The position numbers and the translations under genes are program-made. A stretch of 64,000 nt of DNA from Phoronis australis (taxonomy: Eukaryota > Phoronida > Phoronidae): assembly GCA_002633005.1 (NCBI GenBank), contig NMRA01000047.1, positions 62,001-126,000 of the forward strand, read 5' to 3'. Shown piece by piece: positions 10,524 to 22,866 of the stretch (the stretch's first letter is position 1; the number at the start of each line of letters is the position of its first letter). The notes below the pieces were generated by a model. The model saw nothing but the letters and a program-made list of their open reading frames with translations. It did no database searches and had not been told where the DNA came from.

Positions 10524-10692
10524 TCTTCGACATGTGGCCACAAATTCCCAAAAGACCTAAGGTCACTGTATTCGTGGACAATTGCGGTCAACAGGGTCAA
10601 CTAACTAACAAAAAGTGTGTGAATGCTGAAGTCCCGTGTGTGCTCTATGACTATGCAGTTCCCGGCATTCGGAGACTACACAACATTACTTG
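10524..10692 (+). CDS. Internal exon of an unrecognised, probably secreted protein (partial)
   Basis: A 169-nt open segment is bounded by a plausible acceptor (CTGCTAAT branch-like, TTTCCCT, GCAAG at 10523) and a strong donor (TTG|GTAAGT at 10693). Its frame (codons from 10526) reads FDMWPQIPKRPKVTVFVDNC, then a Cys-containing stretch (KKCVNAEVPCVLYDY) and NITW, with no stop. The codon choice and Cys spacing look extracellular. In another frame, ATG 10459 starts a signal-peptide-like segment (MEFLSKYVVALSLITANFPGA) that would join this exon only with a +1 shift, so a short first exon plus sequence error is an alternative. The next exon would lie in or beyond the gap. No family recognised. Confidence 0.4.
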
Positions 10693-10719
10693 GTAAGTTT
10701 TTAGCAATCAGTTTCTATC

Positions 10720-10784
10720 NNNNNNNNNNNNNNNNNNNNNNNNNNNNNNNNNNNNNNNNNNNNNNNNNNNNNNNNNNNNNNNNN
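10720..10784. other. Assembly gap (65 N)
   Basis: A run of N separates the 10524-10692 exon from duplication copy 2. The true distance and order across it are unknown. Confidence 1.
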
Positions 10785-11950
10785 TAATGTTTTCATCAAA
10801 GTAGCGAAACTTTATTTTAACACCTGTTGCCATTTCTTGGGTCCATATCGGTACACCTCAATTAACCTTAATTCTCCTCGCCCCAGCTCATACTCACCTG
10901 TCTCAATGTTCCCATGTTGTTTTCCACGCCAATGTTCGTCACTTGAAATATTAGATTTACTTTGTGTTGTTAAATTAAAAATGCTCGCAATTTAATAAGG
11001 AATTTAAACGAGGTATTGATGTTATGCAGTGTTCCTTATTGGGAAAGTATGAATAATCTGGAACCAAAGTAGTGAATCTGTATCATCACAATAAGGAGGT
11101 TTATTGATGTCTTTTTAAAAAAACATGTGCATCCCTGTTACAGCTATAAACGGTTTGTCAATCTTTGATCAAATCCATTGTAAGCATTGCCAGTTTGGTT
11201 ATACATCTCTGTTTATAACTTCCACGGTAGTATAAAAATGCTTGAAATTGTAATTCCAAATTCCACTACCAGGTGACGCTCATCAGTTTGTCCTAGATTT
11301 GAATTTCTATGTGAAAAAATAAAAAGTCTACGTGTTTGATGACGATGTAGTATCACCCTTGTGGACATCTAATCCCATTGTTTTTAAATGCGTTCTAGTC
11401 TGTATCCAATTTACAGAACTAGCAACATTTAAATTTCAAATTTTACGGATATTTAAACACGGGGACGTTTTAGTAAAATACTATAATTGATGACGTCATG
11501 CCACTGTTTGATTTTTGATTATTTTGATTGTTTCCATAATTTTTCTCCGTATTCCTACACATTGCAATGTTACCAGCTTCTCTGAATTTCCTCAACTATT
11601 AACGTACTTAAAGATGTTTTTGCATGCTCCTAACTATGCTCATGTATAGCAGGAACCAAATGACAATGCTATTTGAATATCGTTTATTCTAAACAAAGTG
11701 CGGTAGTTGTATTCATTGACAACTTGTAAATGTGAAAATAAAATATCCGCAAAAAGGTGACCTTTGCACTAATGACTTACCTTAGAGGCTCACATTGCCC
11801 GCATCATACAGTGTTATTCCGCTTCACCAGGTCTCGATACTTACGGGGGATGGTTGAGTGACATACGGCATATCATTTTCAACACAAAACTCGCAATTTT
11901 CAACGTACTTCATATTCACATCGTCGCTATATCTTGTGTTTCTAACTAAT
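10785..11950. repeat. 1.17-kb direct duplication, copy 2
   Basis: Near-identical to 9194-10360. After the shared end (TCTAACTAAT) the two copies diverge completely. The position flush against the gap fits an uncollapsed haplotype or a misjoin as well as a real tandem duplication. Confidence 0.9.
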
Positions 11951-12119
11951 TTGACCACTCAATGCGAGAGATAAGGAATTAGCGCGCAAGTTCTACTGTG
12001 AGACCACCTTACTTTTGTGATAGATTAAAAGGTAGAGACCCAGCAATAACCAAACAACCGACGGCAGTACCATACCTACACATGTAAACTGTATAACGTG
12101 AATATTAGACATCCACTTG

Positions 12120-12425
12120 ATCAATGTCAGCAAAAAAAATAAACCTAACACTGGACTTACATTTCAACTGAGTGACAATGTGTCCTCATCGCGAGGACTT
12201 TCATTTGCAACTGTCGTGGTGGTGATGACGCAGTCGGCGGGGATTGAAACACAACCGGCGGCCCTAGGTCCTGGAGAGTTGGACTCTTAATCCGCCTTGG
12301 TGATTGAAAGATGGGCATTGAAGTCGTTTGTAGATAGATTCCTTAACACCGCGTTTGAACCAATTTTCCTCATGATCAAAATTGCGTACATCACTGGTGT
12401 CGAAGTTCTCAATCCCACCGATTGT
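12120..12425 (-). pseudogene. Inverted 3' fragment of Penelope-like endonuclease
   Basis: Read on the minus strand, this encodes the C-terminal GIY-YIG signature (DHEENWFKRGVKESIYKRL, then PSFNHQGGLRVQLS), followed by the element's 3' non-coding tail. It is the mirror image of 13700-14010 on the + strand. Confidence 0.65.
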
Positions 12426-13890
12426 GCAGACAAGTGTGACAAAACTTCTTACAGACCCTCACATTTACAAACGTGTGAATTACAACCCTACATCAGTGAA
12501 CTGCATAAATCAGGTACCATCTCTGTCACCTTGAAGTTCAGACTGGCTCCACCAACTGAACCTACGGTACCCACTTTTTTGGTTTACCCAAGCTCCACAA
12601 ACCGGAACCTATACTTGTAAGTCCTTTTATACATGTAAGTTCGATAGGGTCGGTGACCTACAACATAGCCAAGCGTGTCGCTAGTATCACCGCCCCTCCC
12701 CTCGTTGGCAGTAAAGAACACCACATCATGAAGACTCTGGCATTCGTGAGGAAGATTGAATGAAAACGTAACCGTTCGAGAAGATGAGGTGTCCACTTTA
12801 TACGACGTTTGAGGTCTATTTACTCTATTTACCAGTGTCCGTCCGGATTATGCTCTGGCCTCTGTGAAGAGAGTCTTAGATCTGGATGACGCTGTGTCGC
12901 ACAGACAGGATAGCACAGGCTGATGTTGATAATATCAGTAAACTATTGGATTGTGTCAAAAAGACTACAGAGTTCTCTTCCAATGAGCAATGTTACTTAC
13001 ACCTTCATGGGTATGCTATGGGCTCTAGAGTTTCCCCCATAGTTGCCAACCCATATATGGAAGACCCTGAACGGAATGCTCTGGACTGCTGATCTTTTGG
13101 TTGAGGTACGTCGATGACACAGACGTGATTCTCAAGAAATTTGAGTTGAGAATTTTTTTTTGATTTCATCAATCACAGAGATTCTAACTTCAAGTTTACA
13201 CAAGAACACAAGGACAACTCGCTAACATTCATAAATTATCTTAATAGCCTCAAGTTTGTCTCAAACCACCCACTGATCCACAAATTGGGGATTATTCGCA
13301 CATTTAATTACATGGTCAATGTTGTTCCCATTCCATGAACAGACTTCTCTTGCGCTCGAGTGCAGAAGAAAAATATTGAGATGTGGCTTCCTTTTCACAG
13401 AGCCAATCCCCCATGACGATTGTTCTATTCACTGCAATAACATCAGGGTTGTCCTTCATTTCCCGGGTTTCGGACAGAATTAAATCTCGCTTGAGAAGGT
13501 TTGACATTGCCGAAGCTTTCAAACCCGTCAACTCTCTCAGGAGTCAACTAGCTGGTTTCCAGGAAAAAGGATTCCAAGGTGGTTTATGGCTTTATATGTG
13601 AGATTAACAGGTGTAATGGGCCGCACGTGGAAGAAACCAGGTAGTCTCTCAAAAGCACAATGTACGTGAACACGCATAATTCCGCCGTTTTCACTCACAT
13701 GAACACTGGAAGACATTCATATGGCCTCAGTGATGTAGGCATTTTTGATCGTAAGGAAAATTGCTTGAAACGTGGTGTTAAGGAATTTATCTACAAACGT
13801 GTTGAATAGCCCTCTTTTAATCATCAAGACGAATTAAGATTCCTCCTCTCCACGAGATGACACCGCACGCTGCTTTCCATTCCCCCCATT
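12415..13890 (+). pseudogene. Penelope-like reverse transcriptase and GIY-YIG, broken by stops and frameshifts
   Basis: Reading across frames, successive blocks match Penelope-type RT: LLTDPHIYKRVNYNPT (~12445), the stretch from IGSVTYNIAKRVA (~12640) to HHIMKTLAFVRKIE (~12765), VRPDYALASVKRVLDLDD (~12838), then LHGYAMGSRVSPIVANPYME (~13005), and the catalytic RYVDD at ~13103. Downstream come NSAVFTHMN (~13680) and DRKENCLKRGVKEFIYKRVE (~13750), the GIY-YIG C-terminal region. Several frameshifts and stops interrupt it, so no intact protein exists. The longest clean frame is 12886-13092. Confidence 0.75.
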
Positions 13891-14015
13891 ATGTCATCAG
13901 CCGAATACCACCCCGATACTTGCTGGTGAAAGTCCTTGCGATGAGGACGCAACGTCCCTCAGTTGAAATGTAATTCTGGTGTTAGTTTTAATGTTGTGCT
14001 GACATAGTGCGCCAA

Positions 14016-15640
14016 CTTTAACGCCGTGTCACTACACTTCTTGTTCAAGTGCAATGCACGTCGCTGATAGAGCATTCTCATGTATTTCCTAGCAACCAGA
14101 TCTATTATTTGAGAATGCGTTCATTGCACTCGTTGATACGAGTGCCTTACAATCGTCGCTGTACAATGCATGAGTGAATCCGTATGTCGCCGATAGAACA
14201 CGCAGGAGAACGTCCGTTCGCTGGTACCCTCGGCAAAATCTCAATCATAGCTTAACACGAGTACCAGAGTATAAACATCCGTAACGAGAAACATCTCGGG
14301 GTTCACTTGTATTGGTACAACGAAGATTGCACTGCAGTCGCAATGAAAGAGTATAATGCTTGTGCTCTCAAAAGAACCCACACCCGCAGACTGATCTCAA
14401 TTTCAGTTCCTTGTTCTCGGCTTGCTGCGCAAATTCAAAGTCTTCGCCCCCATTTCTTAGTCAGTGATATCAACTTTTTCACAAAAAACTCACGCCTGTC
14501 AATCAGATCGAATGTTTTCTGTAACAAAGGAATGTACAATAGAACCTTTTGTATCTGAACGATATAAGTCAACCAATGACTGAAGAAGAAAGGTATGTTT
14601 GCGGCTCTGCAACCTTTCCGAAATCCAGCTTCTAGTGTCCTCAAAGTACAACCCCTTCTATAACGAATGTGTATCTAATACTCAATGTAACTTGCAGTAA
14701 TGATATGTAAAGTCTTGTTTTAGGTAAGGTGGTAAACTTTCCTGTGATAACCCTGGTGTCCACCTGGGCAAAAAAAGTATTGCCTCGGTTATTTTTTTTA
14801 AATGTTTTGACCAGTTTATGGGAAAAGTTTACAAAAAAGACTGGCGTTGTTTCAATCAAATGTCCCTCAATGTTCCACTAATGCCTACTCTCACATGTTT
14901 CTCAAACTTTCTATACTTTTACATGTTTACTACGCTATAATTATCGTGAAACTGGTGCATTTTGTTCACGAGCTTTGCGTTGCATGGAAGATGAGTATGA
15001 AAAACAGACAACACAAAAGTAGTGATGCACAATTTACTTATTTGAAATATGCCTCTAGTAAAGTGGATTATAGTGTAATCTAGGAACCACATTCAATCTC
15101 AAAAATAAGTTTCATGAAAAATAATTCAGAAGTCTGGCATTACGCTCCAAATAACTATTTCTGAAAATAATTAAGTCTTACTTGATGCTTATTAGTCAAA
15201 CCAATCATAAACTTGGTTCCAGAAACAAACTTAAAGCTCGCTTTGGTAGAATGTAGAAGATACCTTTACAACAATCTCGATATCTAGTCCTCAAATACGC
15301 GAATACAAAACTGTAGCAACGCTCCAAAAATTTCATGACATGGTTACATTTCCATGCTGACTACCGAGCGACAAAATGTTGCATAAAACCGAAAAAATGT
15401 GGAACTTGTCAACAAGCTAGCTGCGTCTATTACGTAAGCCTTCTAGCATTTAATTTAACTATGTACCTATCTTGCATGTATGTACATGTATTTTGGGGTA
15501 ACGCCATCTACTGTTCAAAAGTGAAGGCAAGCAGAAATAAATCTGCGAAATACGCGGGAACGTCGCGTCATGGCATATTGTTCTACGTCACAAACATTAC
15601 AAAAAATTATCTGGTTTATGTGAGTAAACGGTGCAGGACG
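14016..15640. other. Intergenic; upstream region of the F-BAR-like gene
   Basis: Only short frames without domains are seen (14307-14558 +, 14847-15083 +, 15335-15649 +). The last runs into the first coding exon of the next gene in another frame and is probably 5'UTR or chance. No TATA box was identified with confidence. Confidence 0.4.
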
Positions 15641-15645
15641 AAAAT

Positions 15646-16187
15646 ATGATTGAATTAGAAGAATTGGGGGAAACCCTGAAGGAAAAATTTGAAGACATCG
15701 CTTCTCGTATGAGGTAGTTATAAGAGTAGGCCTATATCGTACTTAATGTGCCTGTAGTTTGTTTGCTAAATCCTTATATTGATCGGTTTTTACGAAAATC
15801 TCTCCCATGCATGTCAGTCTTAAAAATGCTCTTGTCATTTCATACTCATTTGCTTGAAACTTCAATGGCCATTATAAACCTGTAGCGTTATCAATTATAT
15901 TATAATACCACTGTCAGTTAATTGGAACCACGGTCCCCATCAATGAACTTTAATACACATCGATTTTCAAAAGCGTACCACCTGTACTAGACATTAATCT
16001 TGAGCTTCATCATTCCTTTGTCAACACTAACATTGCTAACAATACATGTATACAATGACCACTGCATCAAAGATTTCAAGACACTTGCATAAAATAAAAC
16101 ATAGGTTTAAGAAATAGTCAAAGGTTATAAAACTAATTCATCATTATTTTCTTCATCCTTATCCCCATTATTCCCATCCTTATACCA

Positions 16188-16243
<56 letters not shown>

Positions 16244-19200
16244 GTTCTTGTTTTGTTCTTCGCTAGTTATTCTTATCCTCGTTCCCTTCCCCTTGTCTTT
16301 ACCAATTACACAACCATTCCCATCATCATCGCCACCACATCTTCTGCTCACTTTCATCAGTTTTATCCGTGCCAGTCTATTAGCTATCAAGAACCACTTA
16401 TTTTTCGGTAGGTTTCTGGATGGATTGAAGGACGCGTTACAGATAAAAGCGCGTGCCGAGAAGCACTTTGGTATGCAGCTGGAACAAGCCGCAGCCAGAA
16501 TCTTTGGTCTGCTGGACCACTCGCCACCAATGGCGAAAGAGGTCTTAAGGCTCATTACCAATGACATGCTCTACAGTTCTGTGGCTCATCGGAGGAACAG
16601 CGACAAAACCCTGGATTCAGTTGTTTGCAACCTAGACAGGTAAAACACGACCTGTTAACTTTAAGCACTCTGTATGCGCATGCCAGGCGTCCATGCGCAA
16701 ACTCAAGTCACTCTTTATCGTTCAAAAAATTCTCATAGGTGTTGTTTCGAGAGTTCAACTGAAAATACACTTGATTACGCTGCAGTCAGAGTCTGGGAAC
16801 CTGTCTCCATTTTTCGCTGACGGAAGCACTGTCAGACCTCGTCCCAAAACCACCACACTACTCGAAAAGTAATTTGACAATTAAGCAACATTTAGCACTT
16901 TCAATGTTAATTAGCTAGTTTTCGAGGGTCGTCACGGATTTTCTAAAAACTAAAATGAAGACAAGGGCACTTAACCCATTGACCTCCAAGTTTTTCTTAC
17001 CATGATAAACCATTGTTTCCGTGGCTACGGAAAACATTTCAATCTTCTAAGGTTGACGGGTGACCTTTGCAAATTTAAATTTTGCTGCTTTCGTCAACGC
17101 ACTCTCAAGAATTGGACCAAAATGATTTCCCAATGGTGGTACATGTGCATTGTTCTTTATGACAGATTTCTTGAGGGTGTCAATTTGAAACGCCTAAAGA
17201 AAAGGACGAAACGGTTGATTAAGAACAGAAGAAAATTTGAAAAACAGACCAAACTTGAGTCAGAGGTAAGCACTGTTTTTAAAAGTTGATGAAATAGTTA
17301 ATTGAATTAAATTGTAAATCCGTTGAAAGACCGGTGTACCAACTTCAATAAAATATTTCGGCAGCACTCACATGGTTAGTGCAAATACGTTCAACAGTAT
17401 AAGAAAAAAGTTGAAAACTCGGTCTCATATCCATACCTGATTTATTCTCACCCTAAATGAGCATCGCAATCCTGGCAATCATTCATTTCTAGCATCACAA
17501 ATACCGATTACTTAAAACCCCACTAAAACATATAAACGACGTAGAAGAGGTCATAACGGTACTTATTTGATAGTTTAAAGGACAATGAGCAATGTGTTGA
17601 GCATACACGACTTCTATAGTTGTAAAAATTGTTCGTCAGATACAAATACCCGTCATGGGCCTACTAGTAAGCTCACTTTATGCACCAACTTACAATCTCG
17701 GTCCACCAGCCGCCACACTTGTTCATGTACAAGACACGGCTTACGCCCCTGTTTCCAAATCACAACTGTTCAGTCATAGACACAATTCAAGCACTTATCG
17801 CCTAACTCGGTAAACGAGCCAGGGACTTGCTTCTAGAAAAGAGACTAGTTGCTTTTGACTTTTGGCTAAAACCAGTCTGTTGATGTCTCAGTTTGTTTCA
17901 CGAAAACCAGGCCAATGCTATAAGTCAGAAAATCTGTCTACAAAAAACTCGAAAGCCAAAAGACAGGAATTCCTAGTTGAAAAACGCGAGAACAGAAATT
18001 TACATTTGGCTATTGGTAGTCGCATTTCTGACTTTTGAGGAAAGTCAAAAGACGAAATTATCATCGAGAAACAGGCCCTAGATTTCGGGCACGTGCTTGG
18101 CGGTCGGGATCGTTGTGCCTTGGTGAGCTGTTCTAAGTGACGTGCCTGCAGTATTACCAGTCGGCTCGGACGACTTTTGTTAAACCCAGTTTCTAAGAAT
18201 ACTGTGGCTATTTCCTTATGTTTTCAAAGACAAATGCCAATGAAATAAAGTACACACACCGAATTCGCCAAGGCCTTTAGTTTTGTAAATTTTACCCTGA
18301 ACTGTTGACGTTCAATAACCATGACTGCATGGCTAATGTAATCCCGCGCTCTTATTCGTTGTTACCATGAATAAGAAGATGTTTTTCTCTGATACAGCAC
18401 TTAAGCTTGAATCACGTTACCAGCATCCCGTCCGTCAATGTAATCAGAACTGAATGAAAATCTACCTCAGACTAAACGTTCACCTCACTGAATGTCTTTT
18501 CAACAGGATCTTCGCAATCACTTTGTTAGTCTCGAAAGCATCGGTGATGGCTACCAGAAGACACTCATTCAAGCGCTGGACAAAGCGACGACCGATGCAA
18601 AACAGCTGTCCACCCATATGTAAGTTGTTGATCGAATTCACACCATATTTTGGTGTTGTATATTACACTGGATATATTGAAGCCTATCTACAACGGCTCA
18701 CACATGTGAAGTTGGTTCCTGCCGTATGTTAAGAGTATCGAATGTAACGAACTGTTAGGCACATATGGTTTGCTTTTGTCTACGTTGCGAATAACATCAG
18801 CAGGCAATGGTGTTCTATTCAGACCGCTATTCAATGCAAATGCCATCAACACATTTGTTGTTTGTGCAGAGATCTCGCAGTGATGCAATATTGCGTGAAA
18901 CAGCAGGTTCACCTATCATTTGACGGGCCTACATTTGCGTGATTAAACTCGGATTTTCTTATTTTACTAAGGCTATGCTAGGAGTACCTGGTTAGCCCAA
19001 TACATCTAAAATTTAAAAATCCGTTGACGTTAGGGTTTAATTTGCAAGAAAAGAACAGTAACCATTATTCGGCGAACTGTCACTGATTACATTTGAAGAA
19101 ATATTGTCATCATATACCCATACAATGGATGTGTTTTTGCAAAGGATCTATTTCATTTGTAATGATCCTTGCGCATGTCAGGACCATGCAAGTATACGCA

Positions 19201-20181
19201 TGTCCTGTACTAGCTAAAAACAACGGTTTCCGCAGTTGGAGACGGGCAGGGTGAACTTCCACCTTTCCAACAATACCCGACCAGTATGCAATGACACTAT
19301 TTCATATATCGATTTTGTATTGGTTTAGGTGGAGAATTAGCAAAACGTACAAGAACACTGGGCCTTTGCTTCAACAAATGCGCAATGAACTGAACGACTT
19401 TGCGTCGCTGTCCATCGACTTTGAAACCGAACCAATGATGCGATATGCTGGTCTACCTCCCAAGAGGATGCTTGCTAACTTATCCTTGCAGTCGTATGCC
19501 ACTACTCAAGAATCTGTTGTTATAGAGCAAGAGATTTATGAAAAAGAGGAGAGTGCCTTTGAGGCTTCAAAGGGTACTGTTAGTGTAGCTTCGACCAATG
19601 CCACGGTCGCTGCGGCCGCAGCTTCCGCCGCCACGTCATCTCATTCTGGCACAGACTCCGGCGATGATGGGACCGCTGCTGCAGGCATCGCCAGTATTGC
19701 TATCGCTAACACCGATGACATCACACTGAATGAAGGAGACTGTACGCATGTGGAGGAAACCCACGGCCTGAAGAATGATTATGCTATCGACAATTTAACA
19801 GTTCAGTGTGACATTGCATCAGACAGCAGCTTCTACGACCAGGTGGAGGATGACAAAGTCGCGAATGAGGCAACAAACAAGTGTAAATTCGATGATTATG
19901 ATGAATTATCCACAAACGAAGGAGGAGCAGAAAGTGGATGCGAAGAATACTTTGACACAACCTCGGCTATAGATGAATCAGGTTGTGACTGGGAGACAGC
20001 CTCTTCTTTGGAACAGCCCCGGCCTGATGACCAGACACTCTCAGACACGGAAGCTTCTGGAGATGGCCGTGAGGAGGCCTTAACTCATAACCAGACAGCC
20101 TCGGATTCAGAAACGCCAGAGAATGACGTACGCGAATCTTGCTCCTTTATTGGCGACTTGATAGCAGAAGATGTCGATTAG
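15646..20181 (+). CDS. F-BAR/BAR-like coiled-coil protein with acidic tail, 5 exons
   Basis: Exons are 15646-15713, 16412-16639, 17166-17265, 18507-18619 and 19329-20181, totalling 1362 nt for 453 aa. All introns are GT/AG, and the junction codons match in every case (phases 2, 2, 0, 2). The start is MIELEELGETLKEKFEDIAS, then RFLDGLKDALQIKARAEKHF, which reads like the FCH part of F-BAR domains (a helix with 'xKxRAExE'-type spacing). Exon 3 is very basic (NLKRLKKRTKRLIKNRRKF), as on membrane-binding BAR surfaces. Exon 4 and the start of exon 5 are helical. The helical half ends near residue 200, short for an F-BAR. Exon 5 then has an Ala run (VAAAAASAAT) and an acidic Ser/Asp/Glu-rich C-terminus of about 200 residues. 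Membrane curvature or endocytic scaffolding is inferred. The gene call is firm; the family is tentative, and another BAR-type or plain coiled-coil protein is possible. Confidence 0.75.
16189..16243. repeat. (CAT)n microsatellite
   Basis: About 18 CAT units lie in intron 1 of the F-BAR-like gene. A poly-methionine minus-strand frame across it is an artefact of the repeat. Confidence 0.98.
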
Positions 20182-20489
20182 AGAACAGAAATTTCAGGAT
20201 TTCAAAGATTCAAAAACTCTCGTATATGAAAGCTTCTTATTGGGATGAACCGGAGTCCCGTGACCAAAGAAAGTCACTTTGAAATAATAAGGAGTGACGT
20301 GCAACGTGTTTTAACCACGATGTGGACTTGATAGTAGATATGGTTAAGGGAAATTTTCGATTTTAAATTTTTGAAATTTAAGGTTATGTAGAACCGTATA
20401 AACAAGTGTTCAAGATCTCAAAAGTGCTGCAGTTTTCTAAACTATCATTTCATTTTATTTTATGAAACTTTGGAGTTTTTTATCAAAAT

Positions 20490-20495
20490 AATAAA
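20490..20495 (+). terminator. Poly(A) signal AATAAA of the F-BAR-like gene
   Basis: AATAAA lies 309 bp after the stop codon at 20181, in AT-rich 3' sequence. Confidence 0.45.
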
Positions 20496-20499
20496 AGTG

Positions 20500-21660
20500 A
20501 TCTTTTTGATAGCCCCTGATGCAAATGTAAATCAATTTCAAAACAATTCCTGCCTTCGTTTTGAGTGTACAAAGCATAGTACTTGAAAGTTTGAAATTTA
20601 ACCGATTTAGCCAAATTTGAAAATTTTCTAGGGTCCTACATAATCTTAATTTAATTAAAGAAGGAATTGTAAATTGAATTGTTTAATTAAATATTTATTT
20701 TTCGAATTTGAAAGTGTCCTTCCTTCTGCTTTAGAAGAAAAGTTGAACAGGTAACGCACACTATGGAAGAGATGTGGATGATTACAAATTATTGAACTCT
20801 ACCTTAGTGTGCGGCGTTGGGTCCTGTACTGCGTGTTTGGATTCGTCATGAGCAGTACAGACACTTTGCTAAACTGAGCTTACATTATGATGCAGTTTGA
20901 TAATAATTCATTTTAAAATACAAAAAGACTCTAAATGGTGTTGGAAACAATGGCATCAAATATTATGAACTTCGGCAAGTGCTACACGCTTCTCGAGTAA
21001 TACTGTGACCAAAAATAGCGTGCAACATTTAGTGTGACACAGCAGCCGTGGTGTTGTTAAACATTTGATGATAACTTAGAAAGTTTGGTTAGAGCAGCAA
21101 ACTGTTCGGAAATTTCATGGTTAGGTTGTTTTATTACTGTACGGAATATTCAGTGAGCTGGTTAAGAATTAATCAGATGTTAAGTGATACAGAAATTAAT
21201 CCTCGCGGGATGTGACCACAAAGTTTAGTGACAGGTGCAGTTATCTGTTAATAGCGTATTAGCTTCTTAACAACCAAACAAAAAACGCAGATAATAAATG
21301 ATAGGTCATTGTCATGAACCTGAGTAATCAATGCACACCCCTCAGAACACGCTCCTTCTCTAATCTCTAATTGAGGTGTTTGGTCACGTGATCTGCATGT
21401 GGTTAGAAGTGACCCCCGCGAAATACGCATGTTTGACATAATGATGGCTAGTTTTCATTGCGCAACAGACCAGAGTACAACCAGAGCTTTTCCGACACTT
21501 GCGATAAAGGTGCGTTTTACTCGTAGAGCTAGTTATATGTTCAGTAACCATATTGCTAAATACACTCCTGTCCTTGACGCAGCGTGTAACACTCCGCCCA
21601 CCGCACCCGTGAGTGACCACACGACGCCTAGAGTTGTACAGTACAGGCACTGAATTTTTA
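20500..21660. other. Intergenic; no gene recognised
   Basis: An AT-rich stretch (20500-20720) is followed by mixed sequence with overlapping short frames near 21250-21700 on both strands. No domain is seen. Confidence 0.4.
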
Positions 21661-21666
21661 GACTTC

Positions 21667-21870
21667 GTCCGGACTACCTCACGCCTGGCCAGAGCGGAGC
21701 GCAACCGGAACGCAGGCTTGACAGAAATCAGTCACGGTCGCCTCACGCCTACTCTCCGGGTAGTCCTCATGCTTACCTCCGGTTTAGTTAACGTCTTCCT
21801 CACGTCTCGTGAACGGTTACCTCACGCTTTCTTCACGCCTTTGGTAGCTGTCGTAACCATGGTCGGACAC
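21667..21870. repeat. Degenerate tandem array with 11-bp period, array 1
   Basis: CTCACG, CTCCGG or a near match recurs every 11-12 bp, for example at 21667, 21678, 21731, 21742, 21754, 21766, 21777, 21788, 21799, 21810, 21821 and 21832. The unit approximates CTCACGCTTAG. Units are diverged, but the spacing is kept. Confidence 0.75.
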
Positions 21871-22866
21871 CGGGCTAACCAGTAAAAACACATGATTACC
21901 TGTCTTCTCGGTCAAGTTGCAAAGACATTATAGTATATTATAGATTATCTTTGCAAGCAGTCATCTATCACACTTAGGTTCCGACCAACTCTGTAATTCC
22001 ACGTGTTGTTCAAACAAACGTCTTCCTCCAGCTCGTCTTGTGTTACACTTACATGTACAAGTTCAAATTAAGACTCAAGAGCCAGTCCCATCAACGACAA
22101 ACATGTACACTAACCACGGTTAGTAAATACGAATAAACGCGACGCTGTGTCCAGAGTCATCTTTACATGGCTGTGGACTCCTTGAAACTTGTCACAGGTG
22201 GATATAGTTATTCGTCCTAAAAATAGCCTACGCATCTTGTGAAGTATTGTGTCACTCTGTAAAGTTTGCACCGTACTGGCGTACAGAAAATTTCAATAGG
22301 CCGCCCTTCTGACATACCCATCCCTTACTGCAAGCAAATGTTTTGAATTATAAGTCCTCAATCCGTAGTGCCGTTCAATTGTTTGTAGCCTCCTCCCCGT
22401 AGTACAGGCGTTTCGACTGAATACACGGTATCCCCGGGGTAATTCTTCACTAAAATAATAATAGCGGTCATCTGTTTGACTCGTCAAGTTCATGGGCGCG
22501 ATCAGTTTTCTCCGCATGATGCCGGAACTTGGGATCAGTGTGCTCAGAATTGACATGCTATGCTCCTTCGTATCGTGAAGGCAATTGAATAATTCCGCTA
22601 TGTACACGCGTGTTAAGATTCTTTATTAGTTTATATAAAAACAAATTATATAGATATATAATTATGAATGAGTGAAAAGTAAAGTCCACAGGTCTGTTTC
22701 CTGAAGTGACTTAAGATTTGAGACGGAAATTTTTGTCTTTTACTGCACGTGACGATTTCAAAAAAAATAAACCTCACATGAGGAAAAGTCCATGAGAATA
22801 CACACATCAATGCTAGTTACTGATATAATTTTAATAAATTACTTTTTCATCTGAGATGCAGGTAAA

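Larger units (their letters stand above)
12110..14015 (+). mobile_element. Second Penelope-like element, RT plus GIY-YIG, decayed
   Basis: A + strand copy runs from ~12415 to ~14010 and holds reverse transcriptase and endonuclease sequence. On its left (~12110-12425) lies a minus-strand partial copy of the same 3' end. The inverted pair has the same order as the element at 1288-2116. The two arms share the end of the endonuclease frame and the 3' non-coding tail (AGTTGAAATGTAA...GTGTTAG...GCTGACAT), with many mismatches, so this insertion is older. Its sequence differs clearly from that of the first element. Confidence 0.75.

Noticed and set aside
16133-16567. 144-codon minus-strand ORF with a poly-Met run
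   Set aside because: Created by the (CAT)n microsatellite and antisense to exon 2 of the F-BAR-like gene.
20330-20650. Possible inverted repeat around GGTTATGTAGAACC / GGGTCCTACATAATC
   Set aside because: Only ~15 bp pairs well; the rest is AT-rich and not collinear.
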